From Anaerolineae bacterium (lineage in GTDB: Bacteria; Chloroflexota; Anaerolineae; Anaerolineales; Anaerolineaceae): a stretch of DNA of 32,697 nucleotides. Location of the stretch: positions 1-32,697 of the forward strand of contig JAJTBH010000004.1 in NCBI GenBank assembly GCA_021287005.1, in the 5' to 3' direction. The position numbers were made by a program, and so were the translations under genes. Below are positions 22,869 to 31,218 of the stretch, piece by piece. The notes under the pieces are model-generated. The model worked only from the letters and a program-made list of their open reading frames with translations. It made no database searches and was not told where the DNA came from. Position 1 is the first letter of the stretch. Each line of letters starts with the position of its first letter.

Positions 22869-24212
22869 TTATTCATATTTCAGCGCAATTACCGGCACCA
22901 GGCTGGCGGCGCGTAATGCCGGATACAACCCCGAAATCAGGCCGATCAGTGTGGCAAAAACCAGGGCAAAAACAGGCAGCCACAGGGGTGTATAAACAGC
23001 CACGGTGGGCGGAGTGCCGCCGTTTTCGGCAGCCTGAGCCGTTAAAACGCTGATGGCAATCACATCGATCACTGTGCCGCCCAGCCAACCCAACAAAACC
23101 CCCATCAAGCCGCCAATAAACCCGATTCCGGCTGCCTCGCCCAGAAAGATGCTGAGTACATCGCGGTTGGTTGCACCGACCGCCTTCATCAAACCAATTT
23201 CACGGGTTCGTTCCAGAATCGCCATGGTCATGGTGTTGGCAATGCCAATGGCCGCCACCAGCAGGGCAATGGCGCCCACGCCGCCAAACACAATTTGCAT
23301 AACGACAAAAAAGCTGTTAATACCCTGCACAAACTGCTGCGGGGTATAAGCCTGGTATTGCATGTCATTAATCTGCTGAGTAATATCCACGATCTGATCC
23401 GAAGAATCAGTCTTAACCAGCAGGGTATCGTATCCATCGCGATTGCGATTTATGCGTTTGCCCATCATCCATTCGTTTAAGGGTGTCATATCATCCATGC
23501 TGATGATGACCATGCTGTCCGCTTCAGAGCGGTTTTCGGCCAGCAGTCCCGTCACCGTAAAACGCACGGTTTTATTTTCTTGTTGACCATCCTGTGTATA
23601 GCGGGTAATGACAATGCTGATCTGCTGCCCCAATAAATCCGGCGGAGCCGGGGGCTCCTGCCCGGGACGCATTTTGGGATCCATAAAGTTTTTTAACACC
23701 CAACCGCCTACAATCGCCGTACCCCGTTTTAACTCGCTGCTGCCCTTATCCAATTGGTAACTCAAAACCGAAACATCATCCACCGCCATCCCGGTTAACT
23801 GGGCGTAATTCTCCAGGCGGCCATAATGCATCACCGCCGGTCCTCTGAACGATTCGCGCGGAATGATCAACTTGACACCGGGAATGGCTTTGATTTCATC
23901 GATTGCTGCATTGGTCAACAGTTTTTGCTGCGAAGGCTGCGCGGCGGTTTCCCCGCCACCGCCCCCACCCCCACCGCCCGCTCTCATTACCATACCCGAC
24001 CCCATATCATAACGAGGCATGACCATGATCTGGGTTAAGTCGCCAATGCTGCCCAACTGAGTGGAAGCGTTACGCTGCAAACCGTTGCCCAGTGAAACCA
24101 GAATCACCACCGCCGCAGTACCGATCACCACACCCACCGCCGTCAACGCCACGCGTCCCTTGCGCCGCTTCAGGTTTTCAATTACCAGACTGAGTAAATC
24201 TACCAGTTTCAT
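22869..24212 (-). CDS. MacB/FtsX-type ABC transporter permease
   Basis: A 447-residue membrane protein with the MacB layout: one N-terminal membrane helix (about 21-43), a long extracytoplasmic domain (about 45-310), and three C-terminal helices (about 315-340, 365-395, 415-437) with the FtsX-type signature MAILERTREIGLMKAVGATNRDVLSIFLGEA. MacB-type permeases do not move substrate through the membrane as pumps do; they couple ATP hydrolysis to movements outside the membrane. Unusual is a run of nine Gly residues (AGGGGGGGGGE) near residue 80 in the extracytoplasmic domain. It is last in a four-gene operon and starts 16 bp after the secreted-protein gene; its ATPase partner is two genes upstream. 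Confidence 0.93.
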   Translation of the reverse strand: MKLVDLLSLVIENLKRRKGRVALTAVGVVIGTAAVVILVSLGNGLQRNASTQLGSIGDLTQIMVMPRYDMGSGMVMRAGGGGGGGGGETAAQPSQQKLLTNAAIDEIKAIPGVKLIIPRESFRGPAVMHYGRLENYAQLTGMAVDDVSVLSYQLDKGSSELKRGTAIVGGWVLKNFMDPKMRPGQEPPAPPDLLGQQISIVITRYTQDGQQENKTVRFTVTGLLAENRSEADSMVIISMDDMTPLNEWMMGKRINRNRDGYDTLLVKTDSSDQIVDITQQINDMQYQAYTPQQFVQGINSFFVVMQIVFGGVGAIALLVAAIGIANTMTMAILERTREIGLMKAVGATNRDVLSIFLGEAAGIGFIGGLMGVLLGWLGGTVIDVIAISVLTAQAAENGGTPPTVAVYTPLWLPVFALVFATLIGLISGLYPALRAASLVPVIALKYE

Positions 24213-24228
24213 AGGAGACTCGGCAAAA

Positions 24229-26106
24229 CTAACCCTTGCCGCCTCCGCCGATGGTTATGCTTCCACCGCCGCCGCCCCCGCCGCCTGCGGGAATTTTAAT
24301 TTCACCCGGTACGGCTTCCAGCGGAGCGCCATTTTTTAACTCCGGTTGTATCTGAGCACTGTCCAACCCCAAAAAACCTCTGATAAAGCGTAATACCCGG
24401 TCGCCAAAACTTTCTTCAATCTGAATACCCCCCTCCAGGCTGATTGCCCCGCCCGGGCCGCCAGGCTGCAAACCGGCCGGGTCGCCCGACATGGGATTGG
24501 CAGGGGCATCTTCGGCCATAACCTTCAGAGTCTGGGTGATGGTGCGCAGTTGGTTAAAATCATCATTATAGTTAATGGTGATATTAAAGGTGATCGGTCC
24601 GGCTGCATTCGGAATCGCCATTGCATCCAATGGAAAATAACCACCCGCATCAATCGTTCCAACTTGAATCACATTATTGGTCACTTCAGCCTGGTCCGAA
24701 GTTACTTTCATCGAACCCAGAATGGTACTTTTACGTCCCAGGTTGGTCACCTGAATGGGCAATGGGTTGGGCTGGCCAACCACCAACATGCCGGGGTCGC
24801 GGTAAAAAACCACTTCCACCTGCGGCAAAGCATAAACCAGCAGCGTGATCACCTGGTTGTCCACCTGCTGATTGTTTTTGGCATCGCTATAGACAAATGA
24901 AAGTTTTAACGGGTATGCGCCCGGCGCGGTATTAACATTCACAATCAGGCGGGTTTTAACCTTAATCGCCCCGGCGCGCGGAATGTCGCCCAGTACAATC
25001 AGGTTCGAAGTGCCCAACGGTGCAAAATTCGTCAGGTCGCTGTTGCCGCCCGAAGCGCTGCCCGGTTCGGGTGTCGATGAGGTGCTGCCGGTGCTGGCCA
25101 CCCCTCCGCCCACTACCATTGAAACGGCCCGCGCGTCGGCGTTGCCGGTGTTGTGCAGTTCCATTTCCAGTTCAAAACTGGTGCCCGGCTGCAAAGGGTC
25201 CACACTCGAGCTATACGCGGTAACCACCAGTTGCGAACGCGGCGATTGAGTCGGTGTGGAAGTGGACCACGACCCGCTCCCGGCTGTGGTGGCCGTGGCG
25301 GTAGCCGCCTTGGCATTAATGGTCAGGGTAAAACTCTCGGAATAGACTTCACCATTGGCGTCATTGTATGCTACTTTAACCAGCACCGTTCCGGCCGATT
25401 GGCTGCTTAATGTGCTGGCGCCGGTCATCGATTGCCCGATGCGGGTACTGGCCCCGCTCGCCAGCGAGGATAATGTACTGACGCCGCCCGTATCACGCAT
25501 TAAAAACACGTCGCTGCTGAATGTAAACACCAGGTTTAATGCCTGTCCCAAACCGTTATTTTTAAAATTAACATTTAAAGTAAAAGTGTCACCCGATCCA
25601 ATATTTCCGCCCGAATCATACCCGCTGACGATCACCATCGGGCGATTCAGAGCCGCCGGAATGGTGGCTGTGGGCGCCGGCGTCAGAGTGAGTGTGGGCG
25701 TCGCCGGCGGCGGCACGGCGCGCGTGGTTAATGTGGCCGTCACACTGTGCCCGTTGCCGTCGTCAAACACAACCGTAGTGGTTTCGGCGTCACCCAAACC
25801 GGCGTCCGACTTGATCGCCACCGATACCGTCACATTTGCCGACTGGCCGCTGGCAACACTCAACGATCCCGAACTGGCCCAGGCATTCCAGGCGCGCGAA
25901 CCGGCATTCACCGCAACCGCAACAACCTGATCGACACCGGTATTATTGGTAAGGCTCAGGTCATAAGTGACCACGCTGTTGGGTAGATCGGCTTTATCGG
26001 CCGAGGCCGGTGAAACGCTTAAACCGTCATCTGCCCGCCGCAAGGGCACGGCAGCCAGGGTCAGGATGGAAAACAAAGTCATTAAACCTAAAAGTGTTTT
26101 TTTCAT
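24229..26106 (-). CDS. Large secreted NEW3/CARDB-like protein (COG1361 type)
   Basis: A 625-residue exported protein. A hydrophobic signal segment (MKKTLLGLMTLFSILTLAAVP) is followed by a NEW3-like beta-sandwich (about 30-130, with DLSLTNNTG and VTVSVAIKSDAG), a Thr/Pro-rich linker (about 132-150), and two or three CARDB-like beta domains (about 155-265, 290-395, 400-530; repeated FELEMELHNTGNADARAVSM-like strands). The C-terminal part has a possible amphipathic helix (FGDRVLRFIRGFLGL) and ends in a Gly-rich tail with a run of eight Gly. No sortase motif is visible. It lies between the ATPase and permease genes with gaps of 3 and 16 bp, where a MacA adaptor gene might be expected, so I infer that it works with this ABC complex. 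Its ligand is unknown. Confidence 0.85.
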   Translation of the reverse strand: MKKTLLGLMTLFSILTLAAVPLRRADDGLSVSPASADKADLPNSVVTYDLSLTNNTGVDQVVAVAVNAGSRAWNAWASSGSLSVASGQSANVTVSVAIKSDAGLGDAETTTVVFDDGNGHSVTATLTTRAVPPPATPTLTLTPAPTATIPAALNRPMVIVSGYDSGGNIGSGDTFTLNVNFKNNGLGQALNLVFTFSSDVFLMRDTGGVSTLSSLASGASTRIGQSMTGASTLSSQSAGTVLVKVAYNDANGEVYSESFTLTINAKAATATATTAGSGSWSTSTPTQSPRSQLVVTAYSSSVDPLQPGTSFELEMELHNTGNADARAVSMVVGGGVASTGSTSSTPEPGSASGGNSDLTNFAPLGTSNLIVLGDIPRAGAIKVKTRLIVNVNTAPGAYPLKLSFVYSDAKNNQQVDNQVITLLVYALPQVEVVFYRDPGMLVVGQPNPLPIQVTNLGRKSTILGSMKVTSDQAEVTNNVIQVGTIDAGGYFPLDAMAIPNAAGPITFNITINYNDDFNQLRTITQTLKVMAEDAPANPMSGDPAGLQPGGPGGAISLEGGIQIEESFGDRVLRFIRGFLGLDSAQIQPELKNGAPLEAVPGEIKIPAGGGGGGGGSITIGGGGKG

Positions 26107-26109
26107 AAG

Positions 26110-26865
26110 TTAAGCCTTAACCTCATCCGAAGAATTTTCCTGCTCTTCGAGACTTTCTAAAGCACTGTGGTACTGTTCGGCCGTGACCACACTGCCATCC
26201 AGCAGGTAAATCACATGCGTGGCAAACCGTACCATGCGCGGGTCATGCGTCACCACCACCAGGGTGCGCCCGTTATGGTGCAAATCCGAAAGCAAATGCA
26301 TCACACTTAATCCACTGGACGTATCCAGATTGCCGGTGGGTTCATCGGCCAGAATAATGCCGGGGTTATTAACCAACGCGCGCGCCACAGCTACACGCTG
26401 CTGTTGACCCCCGGAAAGTTCGGTCGGTTTATGATGGGCGCGTTTTTCAAGCCCCACCAACTTCAGCAGGTCGAACGCCCGTTTTTGTCGTTCCGCCGCC
26501 GGCACACCCGCAAAACGCATTGGAAAAGCGGCGTTTTCCTGTGCACTCATGCTGGAAATCAAATTAAAGGATTGGAAGATAAAACCCATTGTCTTACGCC
26601 GGTAAATGGCCAGGTCGTTTTCATCCATTTTTTCAATGGCCGTCCCGTTGACCAGAATACTGCCGGAAGTTGGCCGGTCCAGGCCGCCCATTAAATAAAG
26701 CAGGGTGCTTTTTCCCGAACCACTGGGTCCCATAATGACGGTAAACGACCCGGCAGGGATATCCACATCCACCCCGGCCAGGGCCACCACTTTTTGCCTG
26801 CCCATCTGGAATACCTTGCGCAAATTCCGCGTTTGCACAATGGTCGTTGAATTTTGAGATGTCAT
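26110..26865 (-). CDS. LolD/MacB-type ABC transporter ATPase
   Basis: A 251-residue cytoplasmic ATPase. Walker A MGPSGSGKSTLL is near residue 45, the Q-loop GFIFQSFNLISSMSA near 95, signature LSGGQQQRVAVARALV near 145, Walker B IILADEPTGNLD, and the H-loop VVVTHDPRM. These are typical for the ATPases that partner MacB/FtsX-type permeases. The C-terminal tail is acidic (LEEQENSSDEVKA). It starts 4 bp after the Yip1-like gene and ends 3 bp before the secreted-protein gene, so it is a firm member of the four-gene operon. Confidence 0.95.
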   Translation of the reverse strand: MTSQNSTTIVQTRNLRKVFQMGRQKVVALAGVDVDIPAGSFTVIMGPSGSGKSTLLYLMGGLDRPTSGSILVNGTAIEKMDENDLAIYRRKTMGFIFQSFNLISSMSAQENAAFPMRFAGVPAAERQKRAFDLLKLVGLEKRAHHKPTELSGGQQQRVAVARALVNNPGIILADEPTGNLDTSSGLSVMHLLSDLHHNGRTLVVVTHDPRMVRFATHVIYLLDGSVVTAEQYHSALESLEEQENSSDEVKA

Positions 26866-26869
26866 AAGC

Positions 26870-27664
26870 TTAAAAGAAAGGAATCACCCCACCGCTGCCC
26901 GAAAGACCGCTGAGCTGTGCGCCGATTAATGCCGGAATGGAAGCCAGACTCATCATGACCAACAGGCATACCAATGCAGCCGCCCAGGCTTTTTGACGGT
27001 TTAAATGGGAAAAAAGCGGCACGCCTACCAACAACAGGGCCAGCAATCCCAGGCCGTAAACATCCATTTGCGCCAGCAAAGCGTTTAAGTACACACTAAA
27101 ACCCCCATCCGCCGCAACAAACCCGGATAAACCCTGTGCTTGAATCTGACGCTGGCTGACCAGCGTATAAAGCGCCTGAATCGCAAAACGCAAGGCCAGC
27201 GGCAGGCTGCACCAGGCAACCAGGTTTAATGTCATTACATGCGAGTTGCGGCTGCCGCTTAAAGTTAATGCAAAATGCAACAGGCTGCCCAGCAACACCC
27301 ATGAAAGCCACACTCCGCCCAGCGCCAGCACCGCCGGGAATATATATATAAACAGGGGGCCGCGGCTCTGGTCGGCGCTTTGTTCAAAACGGGTGACCTG
27401 CTCCTGCGTATAATATTGCATATTTTCGGCGGAGGGTGCGGCCACCTGCACGGAAGCCGCTCGCGCCGGCCCACTGATTAATACATTTAATAAAACCAGA
27501 AGGCTCAACACCAGCAGCGGGGCCAACCAAACGGCCTTTTCCTGGCGGCTGATTTCTTCCAAAGTGCGCCGTGGGTGCAGCCAGATTGGCAGCATCCATT
27601 CAAAATGCAAAGGCTTATTTGAAACTTCCTCAATAGTATCAATACTATTTTGTTCGTCTGTCAT
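26870..27664 (-). CDS. Yip1-like integral membrane protein
   Basis: A 264-residue protein with a cytoplasmic N-terminus and about five hydrophobic segments (roughly 47-66, 108-135, 148-170, 205-222, 228-255). The opening WLHPRRTLEEISRQEKAVWLAPLLVLSLL is typical of bacterial Yip1-domain proteins, in which an amphipathic helix precedes the first membrane segment. The function of bacterial Yip1 proteins is not established. It is the first gene of the ABC operon, 4 bp ahead of the ATPase gene, so a structural or assembly role in the complex is inferred. The promoter region contains nested inverted repeats. Confidence 0.8.
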   Translation of the reverse strand: MTDEQNSIDTIEEVSNKPLHFEWMLPIWLHPRRTLEEISRQEKAVWLAPLLVLSLLVLLNVLISGPARAASVQVAAPSAENMQYYTQEQVTRFEQSADQSRGPLFIYIFPAVLALGGVWLSWVLLGSLLHFALTLSGSRNSHVMTLNLVAWCSLPLALRFAIQALYTLVSQRQIQAQGLSGFVAADGGFSVYLNALLAQMDVYGLGLLALLLVGVPLFSHLNRQKAWAAALVCLLVMMSLASIPALIGAQLSGLSGSGGVIPFF

Positions 27665-27704
27665 AGATTTATTACCTGAATATTTATTTAGATTAAGTTT
27701 GTGT

Positions 27705-27760
27705 AATTCCCGCTCATTATGGTTATGTTAACCATATTAAAAGTTATTATAACGGGAATT
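27705..27760. repeat. Nested inverted repeats between the ABC operon and the lipoprotein gene
   Basis: Outer repeat: AATTCCCG (27705-27712) and CGGGAATT (27753-27760). Inner repeat: TATGGTTA (27718-27725) and TAACCATA (27729-27736) around TGT. A third small palindrome, GTTAT-T-ATAAC, is at 27743-27753. Such nesting upstream of the Yip1-like gene suggests a regulator site; the only nearby candidate is the MarR-type protein, but this is speculation. Confidence 0.55.
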
Positions 27761-27762
27761 TT

Positions 27763-27849
27763 ATGAAAAAACCGATGTTTTACCGTCGCTCAACCGGCGC
27801 AATGGCTCTGCTTAATAGACGCAAGAACATCATGTTTGGTTCCCCTTAA
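27763..27849 (+). CDS. Possible 28-residue peptide, doubtful
   Basis: A small reading frame beginning MKKPMFYRRSTGAM and ending KNIMFGSP lies in the gap between divergent genes, with GGGA about 6 bases upstream and the nested inverted repeats just before it. It is basic and not hydrophobic enough for a signal or membrane peptide. I do not recognise it, and it may be chance. Confidence 0.2.
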   Translation: MKKPMFYRRSTGAMALLNRRKNIMFGSP

Positions 27850-27917
27850 TCAAAAATGAATAATAAACCATGTATAATTATCAGATAATCAATCTACCGT
27901 TACGCCGGATCGCGCAG

Positions 27918-28706
27918 ATGTTTACTATTTCACAGCATACAATCAAATTTTTTGTGCTTTTTCTCGCCATACTCACCACAAGTCTTGCCTGTTACACAAG
28001 CGATCTTCCCAATAATTTTTTTACAAATGCCACGTCAACGCCTCCGCCCGGGTTAAGAGTCTCTCAGCCTCCGGAAAACCTTCCAGGAAGTTACACCTAC
28101 CAACGTCAATATTCTGACGGACAAACCGAAGAAGGAACTTTAAAGATATCCGAATTTGATAAAGGTTACCGGCTGGAATGGATTAACAACGATTCGATTG
28201 AAAGCGGTCTAGCTTTATTAAAAGATCGTATCCTGGGGGTTGGCATCGGCCAGGGTTGCAGCCTGGCTTATTATATTCAATATGATAACTATATATTTAA
28301 AGGTCTCTGGATGGGAGAAGACGGGCTGATTTCTCAGGAAACCGTCAGTCCTTATTTCGGTCTCGTTCTGGAAAAACAAATCAGCCGGGAATATTACGTT
28401 TCCGGAATTTATGATCACGACCGGAGCAAATATAGCGGTTCATTAGCCGTCAACCGTTTACCATCAGAAGTTTATGATCTTATTCGCGAAGTGGATGATG
28501 TCTACAGGCTTTACGGCCTGGGTCTCGTGAAAGACGATAAACTCATCAGCGTCTATGGTCAGGACAACTGCAAAGTTTTATTTTATGAAATTCAACCGGA
28601 GGGTGCATTGGAAGGGATATTTGCCATGTATGGTGATCTTAAAGACACACCCTTCTATTTTTACAGCACTCGCGAAATTGGTAAAGAAACGGCGCAAAAG
28701 AATTAA
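27918..28706 (+). CDS. Putative lipoprotein with two repeated domains, function unknown
   Basis: I do not recognise a family. With the ATG at 27918 the 262-residue product starts with a hydrophobic segment ending TTSLAC (Cys25), a weak lipobox, followed by a Pro/Thr linker. Two similar units then follow (about 57-145 and 158-252). They share a GSY/SGIY start, a GL-L-KD-I/L stretch, GQGC (111-114) against GQDNC (214-218), an aromatic YYI/FYEI strand, and a KGLWMGEDG against EGIFAMYGD turn, so the protein looks like an internal duplication of a beta-rich fold. An in-frame ATG at 27870 would add 16 residues; I prefer the later start because it leaves a normal signal-peptide n-region. No clear ribosome binding site is seen for either. 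Confidence 0.7.
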   Translation: MFTISQHTIKFFVLFLAILTTSLACYTSDLPNNFFTNATSTPPPGLRVSQPPENLPGSYTYQRQYSDGQTEEGTLKISEFDKGYRLEWINNDSIESGLALLKDRILGVGIGQGCSLAYYIQYDNYIFKGLWMGEDGLISQETVSPYFGLVLEKQISREYYVSGIYDHDRSKYSGSLAVNRLPSEVYDLIREVDDVYRLYGLGLVKDDKLISVYGQDNCKVLFYEIQPEGALEGIFAMYGDLKDTPFYFYSTREIGKETAQKN

Positions 28707-28712
28707 AAAAAT

Positions 28713-28787
28713 TTTAAATACGGCATTTTCAATGCTATAATCTAAAAGCACCCGTTAAACCGTGCATAACTGCCCGTTTTAGATTAT
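28713..28787 (+). promoter_or_regulatory. MarR gene promoter with an 11-bp inverted repeat
   Basis: A TATAAT at 28736-28741 follows TTTAAA (28713-28718) at 17 bp. The inverted repeat ATAATCTAAAA (28737-28747) and TTTTAGATTAT (28777-28787) overlaps the -10 box and ends 12 bp before the ATG. Autoregulation by the MarR protein is the natural reading; a long-range mRNA hairpin is the alternative. Confidence 0.6.
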
Positions 28788-28799
28788 CATTCTTTTATC

Positions 28800-29285
28800 A
28801 TGAACGACTCAACCAACATACCCCAATTAAGTCAATCGGAAATTGCCGAAATCTTGATGCGCTGGACCTCTGCCTTTATGCAGCACTCCATGCAAGACTT
28901 TTTATCTTATGCCCGTTCGGCTAATCTCTCCATGGCACAGATCAATGTTTTAATCTGGTTATATTACCATGGCGAAATTGAAGTCATGGGTCTTGAGAAG
29001 GTCATGCAGGTCTCCCGCCCCGCCGCCAGTCAGATGGTGGAGCGCCTTGTACAGCAGAACCTGGTGATTCGCAAAGAGTCACCCTATGACCGGCGTGCCC
29101 GGCTGGTACAGCTTTCGGAATATGGCCGCGAACTGGTTAACAATTCCATTTCACTGCGTCAGAAATGGTTAAATGAATTGATTGACACATTCAGTGATCA
29201 GGAAAAACAAACCATCGCTTATGTGTTTAACCTGATCAACCAGCGCGCCAACAGTCTGGAAGCAGATCCGCTTTTTAAAGATTAA
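28800..29285 (+). CDS. MarR-family transcriptional regulator
   Basis: A 161-residue winged-helix regulator. The recognition region VMQVSRPAASQMVERLVQQNLVIRKE (about 74-99) and the wing YDRRARLVQLSEYGREL (101-117) are typical, with flanking helices for dimerisation. MarR proteins usually respond to small aromatic or toxic compounds and repress nearby transporters or enzymes. The inverted repeat over its promoter suggests self-control; the ABC operon and the lipoprotein gene upstream are possible further targets. The ATG has no visible ribosome binding site, like that of the Fur-family gene. Confidence 0.92.
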   Translation: MNDSTNIPQLSQSEIAEILMRWTSAFMQHSMQDFLSYARSANLSMAQINVLIWLYYHGEIEVMGLEKVMQVSRPAASQMVERLVQQNLVIRKESPYDRRARLVQLSEYGRELVNNSISLRQKWLNELIDTFSDQEKQTIAYVFNLINQRANSLEADPLFKD

Positions 29286-29343
29286 GGCTTACCAACAACA
29301 TCAATACACACCGGTATGCATTATTAATAACACCGTGATAAAT

Positions 29344-29383
29344 GTGTTGTTTTATGGTGCTATTTGTTTTTATTTAACAACAC
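29344..29383 (+). repeat. Inverted repeat after the MarR gene, possible weak terminator
   Basis: GTGTTGTT (29344-29351) and AACAACAC (29376-29383) can pair around a 24-base, T-rich loop. No clean T-run follows, so termination is uncertain. Confidence 0.3.
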
Positions 29384-29427
29384 CATTTAACAAAAATCCT
29401 TCCTAAATAACATTCAAAATTAATACC

Positions 29428-29456
29428 TTGACGGAACTCTGATTCTTTGATATTTT
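29428..29456 (+). promoter_or_regulatory. Probable promoter of the lysyl-tRNA synthetase gene
   Basis: TTGACG (29428-29433) and TATTTT (29451-29456) are separated by 17 bp, about 60 bp ahead of the start codon. Confidence 0.5.
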
Positions 29457-29514
29457 AGTTCCTTATCCCCTTCTGCGAGTCTTGTCAAAAGAAGGAAAGT
29501 CAGGAGATATAACT

Positions 29515-31173
29515 GTGGCAACAAATATCTGGATTGAACAAACCGCCGATATGGTGGAAAAAGAGGTCGTTCGACGCAACCAGCAGCGCAGCACACCCAT
29601 CAGCAAAATCGTGTGCGCTTCCGGCATCAGTCCTTCAGGCCCCATTCACCTTGGCAACTTACGTGAAGCCATCACCGTTCACCTCGTCAGCGAAGAGTTG
29701 AAGGCGCGCGGCTGGCAAACGGAACATATTCACTCTTGGGATGACTTTGACCGTCTGCGCAAAGTGCCCGCCAACATTCCGGCCAACATCGGCTTTGAAG
29801 AACATGTCGGCAAACCATTGGCTGAAATTCCCGATCCGTGGGGTGAATATCCCTCTTATGGCAGTCGTTTTAAGGATGAATTTGAAAAGTCCATGAACGA
29901 ACTGGGCATAAAGCCGCGTTATATCTCACAATCCGTGGCTTACCGCCGCGGCGACTACACCAAAGATATCATCCACGCCATCAGCAAACGCCTTGAAATT
30001 TTTGATATTCTGGCCGAATATCAAACACTCGATCGTTTCGAAAAATCACAGGAAGAACGCCGCGAAGAATATTACCCGGTGCGTGTTTACTGCGAAGCCT
30101 GCAATAAAGACAACACCACCATTCACGGTTATGAACCCGCCAGCGCTACCATTACCTATAGCTGCACCTGTGGTCACAAAGGCAGTTTCAGCCTGTACGA
30201 AAAAGTGCCCTGCAAGCTGGTCTGGAAAGCCGATTGGCCCATGCGCTGGAATTATGAACAGGTGGTTTTTGAACCCGCCGGTGAAGATCATGCCGCGCCC
30301 GGTTCCAGCTACACGGTCGGCAAAAAGATCGTAGCCGATATTTTCGGTTATATCGCACCGGTTTTCATCGGTTATGCTTTTGTCGGCATGGGCGGGCGTT
30401 CAAAAATTTCAAGTTCCGCCGGCACCACCGCCACCCCGCGCGCCGCGCTGGATATTCTCGAGCCGCCCATGGTGCGCTGGTTATACATCCGCCGCGATGC
30501 CGGGCAAAAATTTAACATCGATTTCGGGCAGGAAGTGCTGCGCCTTTATGACGAATGGGATTCTTTCTGCGCCCGCGTTAACGCCGGCAAAGCCAATGAT
30601 ATCGATCGAAAAATTTACAACATGAGCGTCAACACCTCGCTCGGTGACATTTACCGCTCGCAAACCCCGGTTTCTTTCCGCCTGCTTTCCTCGGCCGCCG
30701 ATTTAACTCAGGGCAACAAAGAACAGATCATGCGCATCGCCGCCGACCAGCTTAAACAGGAGAACACCCCCGACCTGCAAACCAAAGTGGAACCGCGCCT
30801 TTCCTGCGCCATTCGTTGGGCCACGCAGTATGTACCCGATGACGAACGCACTTTCATCCGCCCCGAATTTGCCGCCGACGTTTACGCCGGTCTGAGCGAA
30901 CAGGACCGCCAGGGGGTGCAATTGCTGGTGGAAAAACTCGAATCCAACTGGAATCTCGACGATTTGACCCACCTGGTTTATGGCATTCCCAAGACCCTGC
31001 TGGGCCTGCCGCAGGAAGCCCAACCCACCGAAGAGCTTAAACAAGCCCAACGCGCTTTCTTCATCGCCGTTTATTCGTTGGTCTGCAACAGCGAAACCGG
31101 CCCGCGCCTGCCCACCCTCTTCCTTTCTCTGGGACTGGAGCGGGTCAAGAGCCTGTTGCAACCGGCCGCCTGA
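29515..31173 (+). CDS. lysS: Class I lysyl-tRNA synthetase
   Basis: This 552-residue enzyme charges tRNA-Lys. It is of the class I (archaeal/spirochaete-type) form: the HIGH-like motif is SGPIHLGN (41-48), a KMSKS-like GRSKISSS is at 294-301, and family blocks HIHSWDDFDRLRKVP, RRGDYTKDI and EPAGEDHAAPGSSYTVG are present. A Cys cluster (Cys193-x-x-Cys196, Cys217-x-Cys219) lies in the insertion between the catalytic halves. I start at GTG 29515, which has AGGAG 8 bases upstream; an in-frame TTG at 29482 would add 11 residues but lies ahead of that site. The amidotransferase gene follows after 45 bp. Class I LysRS is patchily distributed in bacteria, so the gene is of evolutionary interest. Confidence 0.95.
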   Translation: MATNIWIEQTADMVEKEVVRRNQQRSTPISKIVCASGISPSGPIHLGNLREAITVHLVSEELKARGWQTEHIHSWDDFDRLRKVPANIPANIGFEEHVGKPLAEIPDPWGEYPSYGSRFKDEFEKSMNELGIKPRYISQSVAYRRGDYTKDIIHAISKRLEIFDILAEYQTLDRFEKSQEERREEYYPVRVYCEACNKDNTTIHGYEPASATITYSCTCGHKGSFSLYEKVPCKLVWKADWPMRWNYEQVVFEPAGEDHAAPGSSYTVGKKIVADIFGYIAPVFIGYAFVGMGGRSKISSSAGTTATPRAALDILEPPMVRWLYIRRDAGQKFNIDFGQEVLRLYDEWDSFCARVNAGKANDIDRKIYNMSVNTSLGDIYRSQTPVSFRLLSSAADLTQGNKEQIMRIAADQLKQENTPDLQTKVEPRLSCAIRWATQYVPDDERTFIRPEFAADVYAGLSEQDRQGVQLLVEKLESNWNLDDLTHLVYGIPKTLLGLPQEAQPTEELKQAQRAFFIAVYSLVCNSETGPRLPTLFLSLGLERVKSLLQPAA

Positions 31174-31218
31174 GCTTTATCAATCGGAGTTTTCGGGTAA
31201 AACACAATCGAGGCTGAC

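Noticed and set aside
23940-23995. G/C-rich short tract as a simple DNA repeat
   Set aside because: It encodes glycine with mixed third bases and is better described as a protein-level run.
25355-25930. A 191-codon plus-strand frame
   Set aside because: It is antisense to the Thr/Ser/Ala-rich secreted protein; repetitive codon use there keeps opposite frames open.
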